Part shown: piece by piece, positions 36,843 through 44,475 of the stretch
How the letters are laid out: the number at the start of each line of letters is the position of its first letter
How positions within the stretch are numbered: the first letter of the stretch is position 1
NCBI RefSeq assembly: GCF_000269985.1
Contig: NC_016109.1
Span: 3,162,001-3,226,000, forward strand
Direction: 5' to 3'
DNA length: 64,000 nt
From: Kitasatospora setae KM-6054
GTDB taxonomy: Bacteria > Actinomycetota > Actinomycetes > Streptomycetales > Streptomycetaceae
Translations under genes and position numbers: made by a program
The notes under the pieces: model-generated
Told to the model about the DNA's origin: nothing
What the model saw: only the letters and a program-made list of their open reading frames with translations
Databases searched by the model: none

Positions 36843-38693
36843 TCAGCCGCCCTGGACGGCCCACTCCCGGATCCGGCCGATCCTGGCCTTCAGCTGGTTG
36901 GCGGTGGCCTGCGCGGTGAGCGGTCCGCCGCACTGCCGGCGCAGCTCGTTGTGGATGCTGCCGTGCGGCTGGTCGGTGCGGTGGTGCCAGGCGGCGACCA
37001 GCGCGTTCAGCTCCTTGCGCAGTTCGCGCAGTTCCTGGTGGGTGACCACCGGGCGCTCCTCGGCCGGGAGTTCGAGCAGGTCGGCCTCCTCGGCGGGCTT
37101 GGCCTTGGAGCGCTGGATCTGCCGGTGCTGACGTTTCTGCAGCAGCATCTGCACCTGGTCGGGTTCGAGCAGGCCCGGGATGCCGAGGTAGTCCTCCTCC
37201 TCCTCGCTGCCCGGGTGCGCCTGCATGCCGAACTCCATGGCGTTGTACAGCACCCGGTCGAAGACCGCGTCGCTGCCCAGCGCCTCGTAGGAGAACTCCT
37301 CGCTGCCGGTGTCCGCCCCGTCGTTGGCCTTCTCGGCCTCGGCGAGCAGCCGGTCCTCCTCGTCGAACAGGCCCTCGCCCTCCTTCTTGGGCCGGTCCAG
37401 GACGTGGTCGCGCTGCAGTTCCATCTCGTTGGCGAAGCCGAGCAGCATCGGGATGGTCGGCAGGAACACCGAGGCGGTCTCGCCGCGCTTGCGGGCGCGC
37501 ACGAAGCGGCCGACGGCCTGGGCGAAGAACAGCGGGGTGGAGATCGAGGTGGCGTACACGCCGACGCACAGCCGGGGCACGTCGACGCCCTCGGACACCA
37601 TCCGGACCGCGACCATCCAGCGCGAGGTGCCCTCGGCGTAGTCGGAGATCCGCTGGGACGCCTCGGTCTCGTCGGAGAGCACCAGGGCGACCTTCTCGCC
37701 GGTGATCTCGCGCAGCATCTTGGCGTACGCCCGGGCCACCGTCTGGTCGGTGGCGATCACCAGGCCGCCGGCGTCCGGGATGGCCTTGCGGACCTCGGTC
37801 AGCCGCCGGTCGGCGGCCTGCAGCACGGCCGGGATCCACTCGCCCTGCGGGGAGAGCGCGGTGCGCCACGCCTGGGCGATCAGGTCCTTGGTCATCGGCT
37901 CGCCGAGCCGGGCCTCCAGCTCGTCGCCCGCCTTGGTGCGCCAGCGCATGTTGCCGGAGTAGCTGAGGAAGATCACCGGGCGGACCACGTGGTCGGCCAG
38001 CGCGTGCCCGTAGCCGTAGGTGTAGTCGGCGACCGACTTGCGCAGGCCGTCGCTGCCCGCCTCGTACTGGACGAACGGGATCGGGTTGGTGTCGGAGCGG
38101 AACGGGGTTCCGGTCAGGGCGAGTCGGCGGGTGGCCGGTTCGAACGCCTCGAAGCAGGCCTCGCCCCAGGACTTGGAGTCGCCGGCGTGGTGGATCTCGT
38201 CCATGATCACCAGCGTCTTGCGGGCCTCGGTCCGGTTCCGGTGCAGCATCGGGTTGACCCCGACGCCCGCGTAGGTGACCACGATGCCGTGGTAGTCCTT
38301 GGACAGCGGGCCCGAGGAGTACGCCGGGTCGAGCCGGATCCCTATCCGGGCGGCGGCCTCGGCCCACTGCTTCTTCAGGTGCTCGGTGGGCGCGACCACG
38401 GTGACCTGCTGCACCAGGTGGTTGTGCAGCAGGTAGGACGCCAGGGTCAGGGCGAAGGTGGTCTTTCCGGCGCCCGGGGTGGCGACCGCCAGGAAGTCCC
38501 GGGGCTGCTTCTCGACGTAGAGGTCCAGCGCGCCCTGCTGCCAGGCCCGCAGGCTGGCGGCGGTGCCCCAGGGGGCGCGGCCCGGGAAGGCCGGGGAGAG
38601 GTGCGCGGCGGCGGAGGTGCCGCTCGGGCGGGGGTGGGTGCTGTCGAGGTGCGAGAACAGCGGGGCCATCGAGGAGGAGGCGGCGGTAGTCAC
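36843..38693 (-). CDS. DEAD/DEAH-box superfamily 2 helicase
   Basis: The 616-aa protein has both RecA-like halves of an SF2 helicase: Walker A ATPGAGKTTFA (about 71-81), VVAPTEHLKKQW, DEIHH (DEAH variant), LTGTPFR, then RMVSEGVDVPRL and QAVGRFVRAR. The C-terminal 130 residues are helical and charged, without a known domain. The GTG at 38693 has GGAG close upstream. It belongs to the UvrB/XPB-like branch seen in streptomycetes; substrate unknown. Confidence 0.9.
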   Translation of the reverse strand: MTTAASSSMAPLFSHLDSTHPRPSGTSAAAHLSPAFPGRAPWGTAASLRAWQQGALDLYVEKQPRDFLAVATPGAGKTTFALTLASYLLHNHLVQQVTVVAPTEHLKKQWAEAAARIGIRLDPAYSSGPLSKDYHGIVVTYAGVGVNPMLHRNRTEARKTLVIMDEIHHAGDSKSWGEACFEAFEPATRRLALTGTPFRSDTNPIPFVQYEAGSDGLRKSVADYTYGYGHALADHVVRPVIFLSYSGNMRWRTKAGDELEARLGEPMTKDLIAQAWRTALSPQGEWIPAVLQAADRRLTEVRKAIPDAGGLVIATDQTVARAYAKMLREITGEKVALVLSDETEASQRISDYAEGTSRWMVAVRMVSEGVDVPRLCVGVYATSISTPLFFAQAVGRFVRARKRGETASVFLPTIPMLLGFANEMELQRDHVLDRPKKEGEGLFDEEDRLLAEAEKANDGADTGSEEFSYEALGSDAVFDRVLYNAMEFGMQAHPGSEEEEDYLGIPGLLEPDQVQMLLQKRQHRQIQRSKAKPAEEADLLELPAEERPVVTHQELRELRKELNALVAAWHHRTDQPHGSIHNELRRQCGGPLTAQATANQLKARIGRIREWAVQGG

Positions 38694-38853
38694 GGTCTCC
38701 GAACAGGGTCGTCGCAGGTCAGAGCCTATGTGCGGCCCTTCCCCCGCGGGCGGCGGGCAGGCGTGGAACCCGCCCAGCCTAGCCCCTCCCGACGGCCGGA
38801 CGGCCGCCGCGGCACGCCTCTGTGGCGGGTATCCCACTCCGTTCGCGGGGCCG

Positions 38854-39936
38854 TCACCACACCTTCACGCGGCACGGGCGGCCGTTCAGCGTGATCGACT
38901 CCGGCACCGGGTGCGGGTGCGCCCAGCTGCCGGTGTAGCCGGTCACGGTGGACGCCCCGGGCGGCAGCACCGCGTTCCAGCCGCCGTCGCGGATCGCCGC
39001 GCCGGCCGTCCCCTCCTCGTAGCCCTCGCCGGTGCCCGGCCAGGCCGCCAGCAGGTGCTCGCCGACCGGCAGCGGCCAGCGCAGGGTCCAGCCGGCCACC
39101 GGGCGGTCGGAGGTGTTGCGCAGCGCGATCCGGGCGGTGAACCGGTCGTCGGTCTCGCTGGTGACCCGGTAGCGCACCTCGCAGCCCGCCGCGGCGACCG
39201 CGACCGCCTCCCGGCGCTCCGCCGGGTCGAACGGGGCGCAGACCAGCGCGGCCGCCAGCGCCGCCGCGCTGCCCACCAGGCCGGCCAGCCGCAGGTTGAC
39301 CCGGCGCAGCAGGGCGAGCCGGCCCCGGCAGTCGGCGCAGTCCGCCAGGTGCCGCTGGACCCGCCGCCCGGCCCGGCCGCGGGCCTGGCCGGCCAGCGCG
39401 GCCCAGTGCCCGGAGCAGCCGGGGTCGCGCGGGGCGCCCGGATAGGCCCGCAGGTAGGCCAGCCGCAGACCCTCGCGGGCCCGGTGCAGCAGCACAGCGG
39501 CGGCGCCGCGCCCCATCCCGAGCCGGTCGCCGACCTCGCCGGGCGGCAGGCCCTCGACCTCGGACAGCCAGAGCGCCTGCGCCCAGCGCTCGGGCAGTTG
39601 GGCGAGCAGCCCGCGCATCCGGTCGGTCTCGGCCACCCGGGGCGCCGGGTCGGCGGCCTCCGCGCCGCCCTCGTCGGGCAGCTCCCCGACGACCCGCTCG
39701 CGCACCGGCAGCGCGGCCAGGTGCCGGACGGTGGTGGCCAGGTAGGCCCGCGGGTCCTCGATCCGGTGCCCGTCGGCGAGCCGCCGCCAGACCCGCAGGT
39801 GCGCCTCGGCGACCAGGTCCTCGGCCCGCCAGCGGTCGCCGCCGGTCAGTCCGCTGGCGTAGCGCAGCAGGCCGTGGTGGTGCACCCGGTACAGCTCGGT
39901 GTACGCGGCGAGCGGGCTCCGCCCGGCCGTCCGCAC
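38854..39936 (-). CDS. ECF sigma factor fused to zinc-finger anti-sigma, membrane helix and CBM2
   Basis: The 360-aa protein joins four modules. Sigma region 2 covers about 8-75 (YTELYRVHHHGLLRYASGL) and region 4 about 105-160 (LPERWAQALWLSEVEGLPPGEVGDRLGM). A zf-HC2-like anti-sigma motif follows, with H196, C200 and C203 (HLADCADC). A membrane helix spans 217-235, and a C-terminal family-2 carbohydrate-binding module runs from about 252 to 358 with the flanking cysteines C252 and C355. Of the three cellulose-stacking tryptophans of CBM2, two are kept (W299, W320) and the first is lost. The design implies a polysaccharide sensor that holds its own sigma domain at the membrane. GTG 39936 is chosen; an ATG at 40053 would add 39 unstructured residues. 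Confidence 0.85.
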   Translation of the reverse strand: MRTAGRSPLAAYTELYRVHHHGLLRYASGLTGGDRWRAEDLVAEAHLRVWRRLADGHRIEDPRAYLATTVRHLAALPVRERVVGELPDEGGAEAADPAPRVAETDRMRGLLAQLPERWAQALWLSEVEGLPPGEVGDRLGMGRGAAAVLLHRAREGLRLAYLRAYPGAPRDPGCSGHWAALAGQARGRAGRRVQRHLADCADCRGRLALLRRVNLRLAGLVGSAAALAAALVCAPFDPAERREAVAVAAAGCEVRYRVTSETDDRFTARIALRNTSDRPVAGWTLRWPLPVGEHLLAAWPGTGEGYEEGTAGAAIRDGGWNAVLPPGASTVTGYTGSWAHPHPVPESITLNGRPCRVKVW

Positions 39937-40090
39937 TCTCTCGTCGATGGTCTCGGCCCTCCCCTGAGGTCGCCGAACGGGTGATTTGTGGGGGCCCGTA
40001 CGGCTTTCGAGATCCTGCCCGGGGCGCCCCTCCGCTGCCCATGGAATGCCCATGCCACCAGCCCGGAATGCCCGGATTGGTCCGTACGGA

Positions 40091-40106
40091 TGTGACGCAG
40101 ATCACT
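40091..40106. promoter_or_regulatory. Crp-like site (TGTGA-N6-TCACT)
   Basis: TGTGACGCAGATCACT matches the Crp consensus TGTGA-N6-TCACA in nine of ten arm positions. It lies in the divergent region between the CBM2 sigma gene and the SsgA-like gene, 111 bp from the latter's start. Streptomycete Crp recognises similar sites. Binding is inferred. Confidence 0.65.
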
Positions 40107-40123
40107 AACAAACCATGAAAACC

Positions 40124-40150
40124 GGTGTAATCACACCCGTCACTTGTGAC
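40124..40150. promoter_or_regulatory. Two adjacent dyads before the SsgA-like gene
   Basis: GGTGT-AATC-ACACC (40124-40137) and GTCAC-TT-GTGAC (40139-40150) are both perfect. Together with TCCGTACGGA (40081-40090) and the Crp-like site they make a dense cluster of palindromes within 70 bp. Confidence 0.6.
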
Positions 40151-40216
40151 TCTTCTTCACCAGGGGGCGACGCCGGTCGCCTCCTCACCCGTACGCACTC
40201 CCGGGAGGACACCGCC

Positions 40217-40714
40217 GTGTTCGCAGCCCCCGCACCGGTCGAACAGACCACGCACGCCCGCCTGATCGTCAGCACCCACCGCTCCGCGCTGCTTCGGGTC
40301 ACCCTCCGGTACAACGCCGAGGACCCGCTGGCGGTGCGGATGGTCTTCCCCGCCGAGTACGCCCTGGAAGCCGTCGACCCGGACACCGACCCGCTGGACG
40401 GGCCGCTGGACGAGGCGTTCGACGCCCCGGCCGAGCCGGTCGAGCCGGTCGCCGACGGGGTCGAGTGGGTGTTCGCCCGCCAGCTGTTCGCGGCCGGCCT
40501 CGACCTGCCCAGCGGCGAGGGCGACGTGCACATCCGCCCCGCGCTCGGCCAGCGCACCATGGTCGAGCTGCGTTCCCCCGAGGGCGTCGCGCTGCTCCAG
40601 TTCGACCGCACCGAGCTGCGCCGCTTCCTGTGGCACAGCTACCTGGTGGTGCCGGAGGGCCAGGAGCTGCGCCACCTGGACTGCGACCGGGCGCTCGCCG
40701 AGCTGCTGGCCTGA
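40217..40714 (+). CDS. SsgA-like protein with acidic insertion
   Basis: The 165-aa protein is a divergent SALP: LRYNAEDPLAVRMVFPAEY, WVFARQLFAAGL, GDVHIRPALGQRTMVELRSPEG and LDCDRALAELLA match family blocks. A stretch of about 30 residues rich in Asp, Pro and Glu (about 56-85, DPDTDPLDGPLDEAFDAP) is inserted before the WVFAR block; the other SALP in this window lacks it. GTG at 40217 has GGGAGGA at ideal spacing. It diverges from the CBM2 sigma factor and shares its control region. Confidence 0.88.
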   Translation: MFAAPAPVEQTTHARLIVSTHRSALLRVTLRYNAEDPLAVRMVFPAEYALEAVDPDTDPLDGPLDEAFDAPAEPVEPVADGVEWVFARQLFAAGLDLPSGEGDVHIRPALGQRTMVELRSPEGVALLQFDRTELRRFLWHSYLVVPEGQELRHLDCDRALAELLA

Positions 40715-40808
40715 CCGGCCGCCGTCCTGGCGGCGCGCCCTCACGCACCGTCAGGACGGCGGCCGCTCACGCCCGCCTTCCCTCCCCGGCCGCCGTCCGT
40801 CCCGCCGC

Positions 40809-41429
40809 TCAGGCCCGCGCGGTCCGCACCAGGTGCGCGTAGACCACCACGTTGGCGTCGTAGCCGCCGTCCCGGCTGAAGCCGCCGCCGCAGGTGATCA
40901 GCCGCAGCTGGGCGTCCGGGGTGGCCGCGTACACCTTGCCGTCCGGGAAGCCGCTCTTCGGGTAGACCTCGACCCCGTCGACCTGGAACCAGGCGCTGGC
41001 CCGGTCGGCCCGGTCGACCTCCAGCTGGTCGCCCTTGCGCAGCGTGCCCAGCCGGTAGAACACGGCCGGGCCGTGCGCGTTGTCGACGTGCCCGGCCAGC
41101 ACCGCCGTCCCGCTGGAGCCGGGGGCGGCGCCGTCCCGGTACCAGCCGGCCAGGTTGCGGTCCGCCGCGGGCGGCGGCTGCAGCCGGCCGTCGCCGTCCA
41201 GCCCGAGCCGGGCCACCGGGGCGTCCACCCCGAGCACCGGGATCCGCACCCGCACCGGCGGCGAGGGCGGCAGCGCGGGGACGGCCGGGCCGACCGGGGT
41301 GCCGTCGTACGCCTGGGCGGCGAGCGGCGCCGGCGGCAGCGTGCCCGCCAGGCCGCCGTGCAGCAGCCACGCCCCCGCGAGGACGGCGGTCGCGGCCGCC
41401 GCCGCCCCCGTCCAGCTCCGCTCGCCCAC
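40809..41429 (-). CDS. Class F sortase
   Basis: The 206-aa protein has an N-terminal membrane anchor (about 8-24) and a sortase fold with the catalytic histidine in LAGHVDNAHGPAVFYRL, the cysteine in LRLITCGGGF, and an arginine in GGFSRDGGYDANVVVYAHLV. Class F sortases are typical single-copy actinobacterial enzymes whose substrates are poorly defined. GTG 41429 has GGAGG about 7 nt upstream. It lies 101 bp from the MprF-like gene on the same strand. Confidence 0.88.
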   Translation of the reverse strand: MGERSWTGAAAAATAVLAGAWLLHGGLAGTLPPAPLAAQAYDGTPVGPAVPALPPSPPVRVRIPVLGVDAPVARLGLDGDGRLQPPPAADRNLAGWYRDGAAPGSSGTAVLAGHVDNAHGPAVFYRLGTLRKGDQLEVDRADRASAWFQVDGVEVYPKSGFPDGKVYAATPDAQLRLITCGGGFSRDGGYDANVVVYAHLVRTARA

Positions 41430-41530
41430 CGCGCCCTCCGGCCCTCGTCCCGACCCGCCCAGTTCACCCGGCGGCCGGGGCCGCGGCACGCGGTGGGTTC
41501 TGTCCGGGTGACGCGGCGGGTGACGCGCCG

Positions 41531-44065
41531 TCAGGGGGTGCGGCCGCCGCGGCGCAGCCGGGGCCTGGTCAGGAAGCCCTCGGCCCGGGCGGTGGCCAGG
41601 CCGATCGCGGGCAGTTCGGAGGGCTTCTCGTACAGCACGTGGCGCGGCACCCAGCGCGGCCGGTAGCGGGCGTTCGCCCGGTAGCGCGCCTCCAGCCGCC
41701 ACCAGCGGGAGAGCGAGCGCAGCACCCCGCGCCACAGCCGGAGGGCCGGCCCGGCGCCCAGCCGGGGCTCGAACGCCTCCCGGAACATCGCGAAGTTCAG
41801 CGACACCCGGGCCACCCCCCACTCCCCGGCCCGGCCGAGCAGCTCGGCGACGGCGTACTCGGCGAGGCCGCCGTCGGACTCCCGGTCGCGGCGCATCAGG
41901 TCGAGCGAGAGGCCGTCCGCGCCCCACGGGACGAAGGACAGCAGCGCGGCCGTCCGCCCGGCCCGGTCGCGGCACTCGGCGATCAGGCAGTCGCCGTCCG
42001 CCGGGTCGCCGAGCCGGCCCAGCGCCATCGAGAAGCCGCGCTCGGTGCGGCCGTGCCGCCAGGCGTCGGCGAGCCGGACCAGGTCGGCGAACTCCTCCGG
42101 CGGGATGTCCCGGTGGCGGCGGAGCAGCACGGTGTACCCGGCCCGGGCCAGCCGGTGGCCGGTCTGCCGGGGGCCGCGCATCTCCCGGCCCGCCAGCGTG
42201 AAGCCGGCCGCCTCGACCACCGCTTCGTCCCCGAGGTGCAGCGCGCGCAGCCCGGCCGTCCGGGCGTACGCGGCGGCGGCCCGCTCGCCGGCACCGGTCA
42301 CGGCGGGCACCCAGGCGTGCGCGCGGGCCAGCCGGTGCCACGCCTCGATCGCCTGCGGCCACGCCTCCGGGTCGCCGACCGGGTCGCCGGAGGCCAGCGC
42401 CACGCCGCCCACCACCCGGTAGGCGACGGCGGCCTTGCCGCTGGGCGAGAAGCACACCGACTTGTCGCGGCGCAGCGCGAAGTAGCCGAGCGAGTCGCCG
42501 CCGGGCCGCTCCAGCAGGCGGCGCAGCGCGCGCTCGTCCTCGGGGCTCTGCCAGTCGGTGCCGTGCGGGGAGCGCAGCAGGATCCGCAGGGTGAGCAGCA
42601 GCAGGGCGGTGGCGAGCAGGTTCAGGCCGAGGTCGATCCAGCGCGGCACGTCCACGTCGGTGACCTCGACCACCCCGGAGACGGTGACCAGCCGGAGCAC
42701 CGCGTACCGGGCCGCCTCGCCCCAGCCGGGCACCCCGTCGGTGTGCGCGAGCCGGACGGCGGCGGCCCCCGCCGCCGTCAGCAGCGCCCCGCCGAACAGC
42801 AGCACGGCCGCGGCCAGCGGCAGGTTGCCCCGGCCGCCGCGGACCCGGAACACCGGGCGGGCGGCCAGCAGCGCCAGCAGCAGGGCGAGGGTCAGCCCGG
42901 CGGAGACCCAGTTGAACGGGTGGGCGCGGTACTCGGGGAAGGCCAGCGCCAGCGCGAAGACGGCGGCGTGCGCGGCGGTGAGCGCCAGCGCGGTGATCCA
43001 GGCGGCGCGCTTGCGGCGGCGCAGCATCACGGCGAGCAGCCCGGCCAGCAGCGCGGTGGTGAACCCGGAGGTGACCAGCACCGGCGTGAAGTACTCGCCC
43101 CGGTTGGCCCGTTCGACCTGCGCCCGGAACGGGGCGACCAGCGCGCCGAGCAGGTTCAGCACCGTCGCCGCCCGCAGGTACCAGCGGGCGAACCCGGCGC
43201 AGCGCAGCCGCCAGGCGGCGGGCGGCCGCTCCGCCGCGGCCTCCGCGGTCTCGACCGCCTCGGTCGGGGGGACGGTCGCGGCCACGGGGGCGGGGGCGGG
43301 GACGGGGACGGTCTCGGCCTCCGGGTCGGCGTCCGGGGTGCCGGCCACCAGGTCGTACGCGGCGGTCTTCACCGCGACCAGGCGGCGGTGGATCCGCTCC
43401 TCGCGGCGCTCGGCGCGGGCCAGCCGGCGGGGGCGGGCCCGGTAGCGCCAGCGGGCCCACGGGCTGGCCGGGCGGGCCAGCCGGACGGCGCCGACCAGGG
43501 CGAGCGGCCAGAGCATGATGCCCAGCAGCCCGGTCCAGGTCTTGCCCTTGAGCAGGCTGACCACCACCAGCGAGAGCAGCACGGCGGCCCCGGCCAGGGT
43601 GGGTCCGTCCGGGTGCCGGACGAAGCCGCCGAGCGGGAGCTCACCGACCAGCAGCAGGCCGATCATCGCGACGGCGAGCATCACGGCGTCCACCGAGGTG
43701 CGGCCCTGGGTCGACCAGTAGACGTCCTTGAGGTGCAGCACCAGCGCGAACTCGTCCAGCACCAGGCCCGCACCGACGCCGAACCCGAAGCCGAGCAGGT
43801 TCCACCAGGCCCCGCCGTCCCCGCGCAGCGCGAACGCCGCCACCCCGCACACCAGCAGCAGGGCCTGGCCGAACACCACGTGGTGGATGTGCAGCCCGCC
43901 CGGCGTGACGTTGCCCGGCCACCAGCGGACCCGGGCCCGGATCATCCGGGTGCTGAGCCGGATGAACAGGAACGACAGCACCAGGCCGAGCAGCAGCAGG
44001 AACAGCGGCTCCCGTCCGGTGTCGACGATCCGGCCCCGGTAGGCGTCGATCAGCGGCTGCCACAT
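41531..44065 (-). CDS. MprF-like DUF2156 membrane protein with extra N-terminal domain
   Basis: The 844-aa protein has two parts. Residues 1-210 form an integral membrane domain with six or so helices (LHIHHVVFGQALLLV and DEFALVLHLKDVYW are distinctive). From about 285 onward comes an MprF/LysX-type flippase-like region plus a C-terminal DUF2156 catalytic domain (DSLGYFALRRDKSVCFSPSGKAAVAYRVVGG, then GFTLAGREMRGPRQ and LSFVPWGADGLSLDLMRRD). MprF enzymes transfer amino acids to phosphatidylglycerol; the exact product is unknown here. The N-terminal unit is often a separate protein elsewhere, so this is a fusion. Confidence 0.85.
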   Translation of the reverse strand: MWQPLIDAYRGRIVDTGREPLFLLLLGLVLSFLFIRLSTRMIRARVRWWPGNVTPGGLHIHHVVFGQALLLVCGVAAFALRGDGGAWWNLLGFGFGVGAGLVLDEFALVLHLKDVYWSTQGRTSVDAVMLAVAMIGLLLVGELPLGGFVRHPDGPTLAGAAVLLSLVVVSLLKGKTWTGLLGIMLWPLALVGAVRLARPASPWARWRYRARPRRLARAERREERIHRRLVAVKTAAYDLVAGTPDADPEAETVPVPAPAPVAATVPPTEAVETAEAAAERPPAAWRLRCAGFARWYLRAATVLNLLGALVAPFRAQVERANRGEYFTPVLVTSGFTTALLAGLLAVMLRRRKRAAWITALALTAAHAAVFALALAFPEYRAHPFNWVSAGLTLALLLALLAARPVFRVRGGRGNLPLAAAVLLFGGALLTAAGAAAVRLAHTDGVPGWGEAARYAVLRLVTVSGVVEVTDVDVPRWIDLGLNLLATALLLLTLRILLRSPHGTDWQSPEDERALRRLLERPGGDSLGYFALRRDKSVCFSPSGKAAVAYRVVGGVALASGDPVGDPEAWPQAIEAWHRLARAHAWVPAVTGAGERAAAAYARTAGLRALHLGDEAVVEAAGFTLAGREMRGPRQTGHRLARAGYTVLLRRHRDIPPEEFADLVRLADAWRHGRTERGFSMALGRLGDPADGDCLIAECRDRAGRTAALLSFVPWGADGLSLDLMRRDRESDGGLAEYAVAELLGRAGEWGVARVSLNFAMFREAFEPRLGAGPALRLWRGVLRSLSRWWRLEARYRANARYRPRWVPRHVLYEKPSELPAIGLATARAEGFLTRPRLRRGGRTP

Positions 44066-44475
44066 CGGCGGGTGCGACCTCCGTGTTCCTGGTTCCGTGT
44101 TGCATCATCGGTGTTCCGTCATCGGTGTTCCGTCATCCGTGCTGCGTCATCGGTGTTGCGTCATCCGTGTCCCGTCATCCGTGTTGCGTCATCGGTGCCC
44201 TGTCATCGATCGTGCGGGCCGGGCGGGTCGTCCAGGCCTGACGCCAAGTCAACTCTCCGCTGACGTCGCAGCTCGGGCCCGGTGCGCCGAACAGGTGAGC
44301 GTTTCGGCGTGGCGTCCCCCGGTCATCCGTACCCGGGCCGTGCTTACCGGCGCGGCGCGCGGGCGCGTGCCATGCTGAGCCGACTCCCCCGGATGACGCA
44401 TCTCTCCATTCCATCTGATGATCCGTTCGTCCGGCCGGTGCCTTCCCCTTACTCCCTGGTGAACGGATGTGAGAC
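44066..44475. promoter_or_regulatory. Divergent region between MprF-like and lipoprotein genes
   Basis: Holds seven 14-bp tandem units (44106-44203). The remainder, about 270 bp to the lipoprotein start, has no supported gene. Confidence 0.5.
44106..44203. repeat. Seven 14-bp tandem repeats, TCATCGGTGTTCCG type
   Basis: Unit starts are at 44106, 44120, 44134, 44148, 44162, 44176 and 44190, with a partial eighth. Variation is confined to positions 6 and 10-13 of the unit. It lies 40 bp upstream of the MprF-like start codon. Confidence 0.92.

Noticed and set aside
36531..38894. A 787-codon plus-strand frame opposite the helicase
   Set aside because: The minus strand has complete helicase motifs; the plus frame has no domain and no ribosome site.
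44106..44203. A CRISPR array
   Set aside because: The repeats are contiguous 14-bp units without spacers, and no cas gene is in the window.
41639..44263. An 874-codon plus-strand frame opposite the MprF-like gene
   Set aside because: Its composition (Gly/Gln/Arg/Pro/Glu) is typical of antisense frames in this genome; the minus-strand protein has clear helices and DUF2156 motifs.
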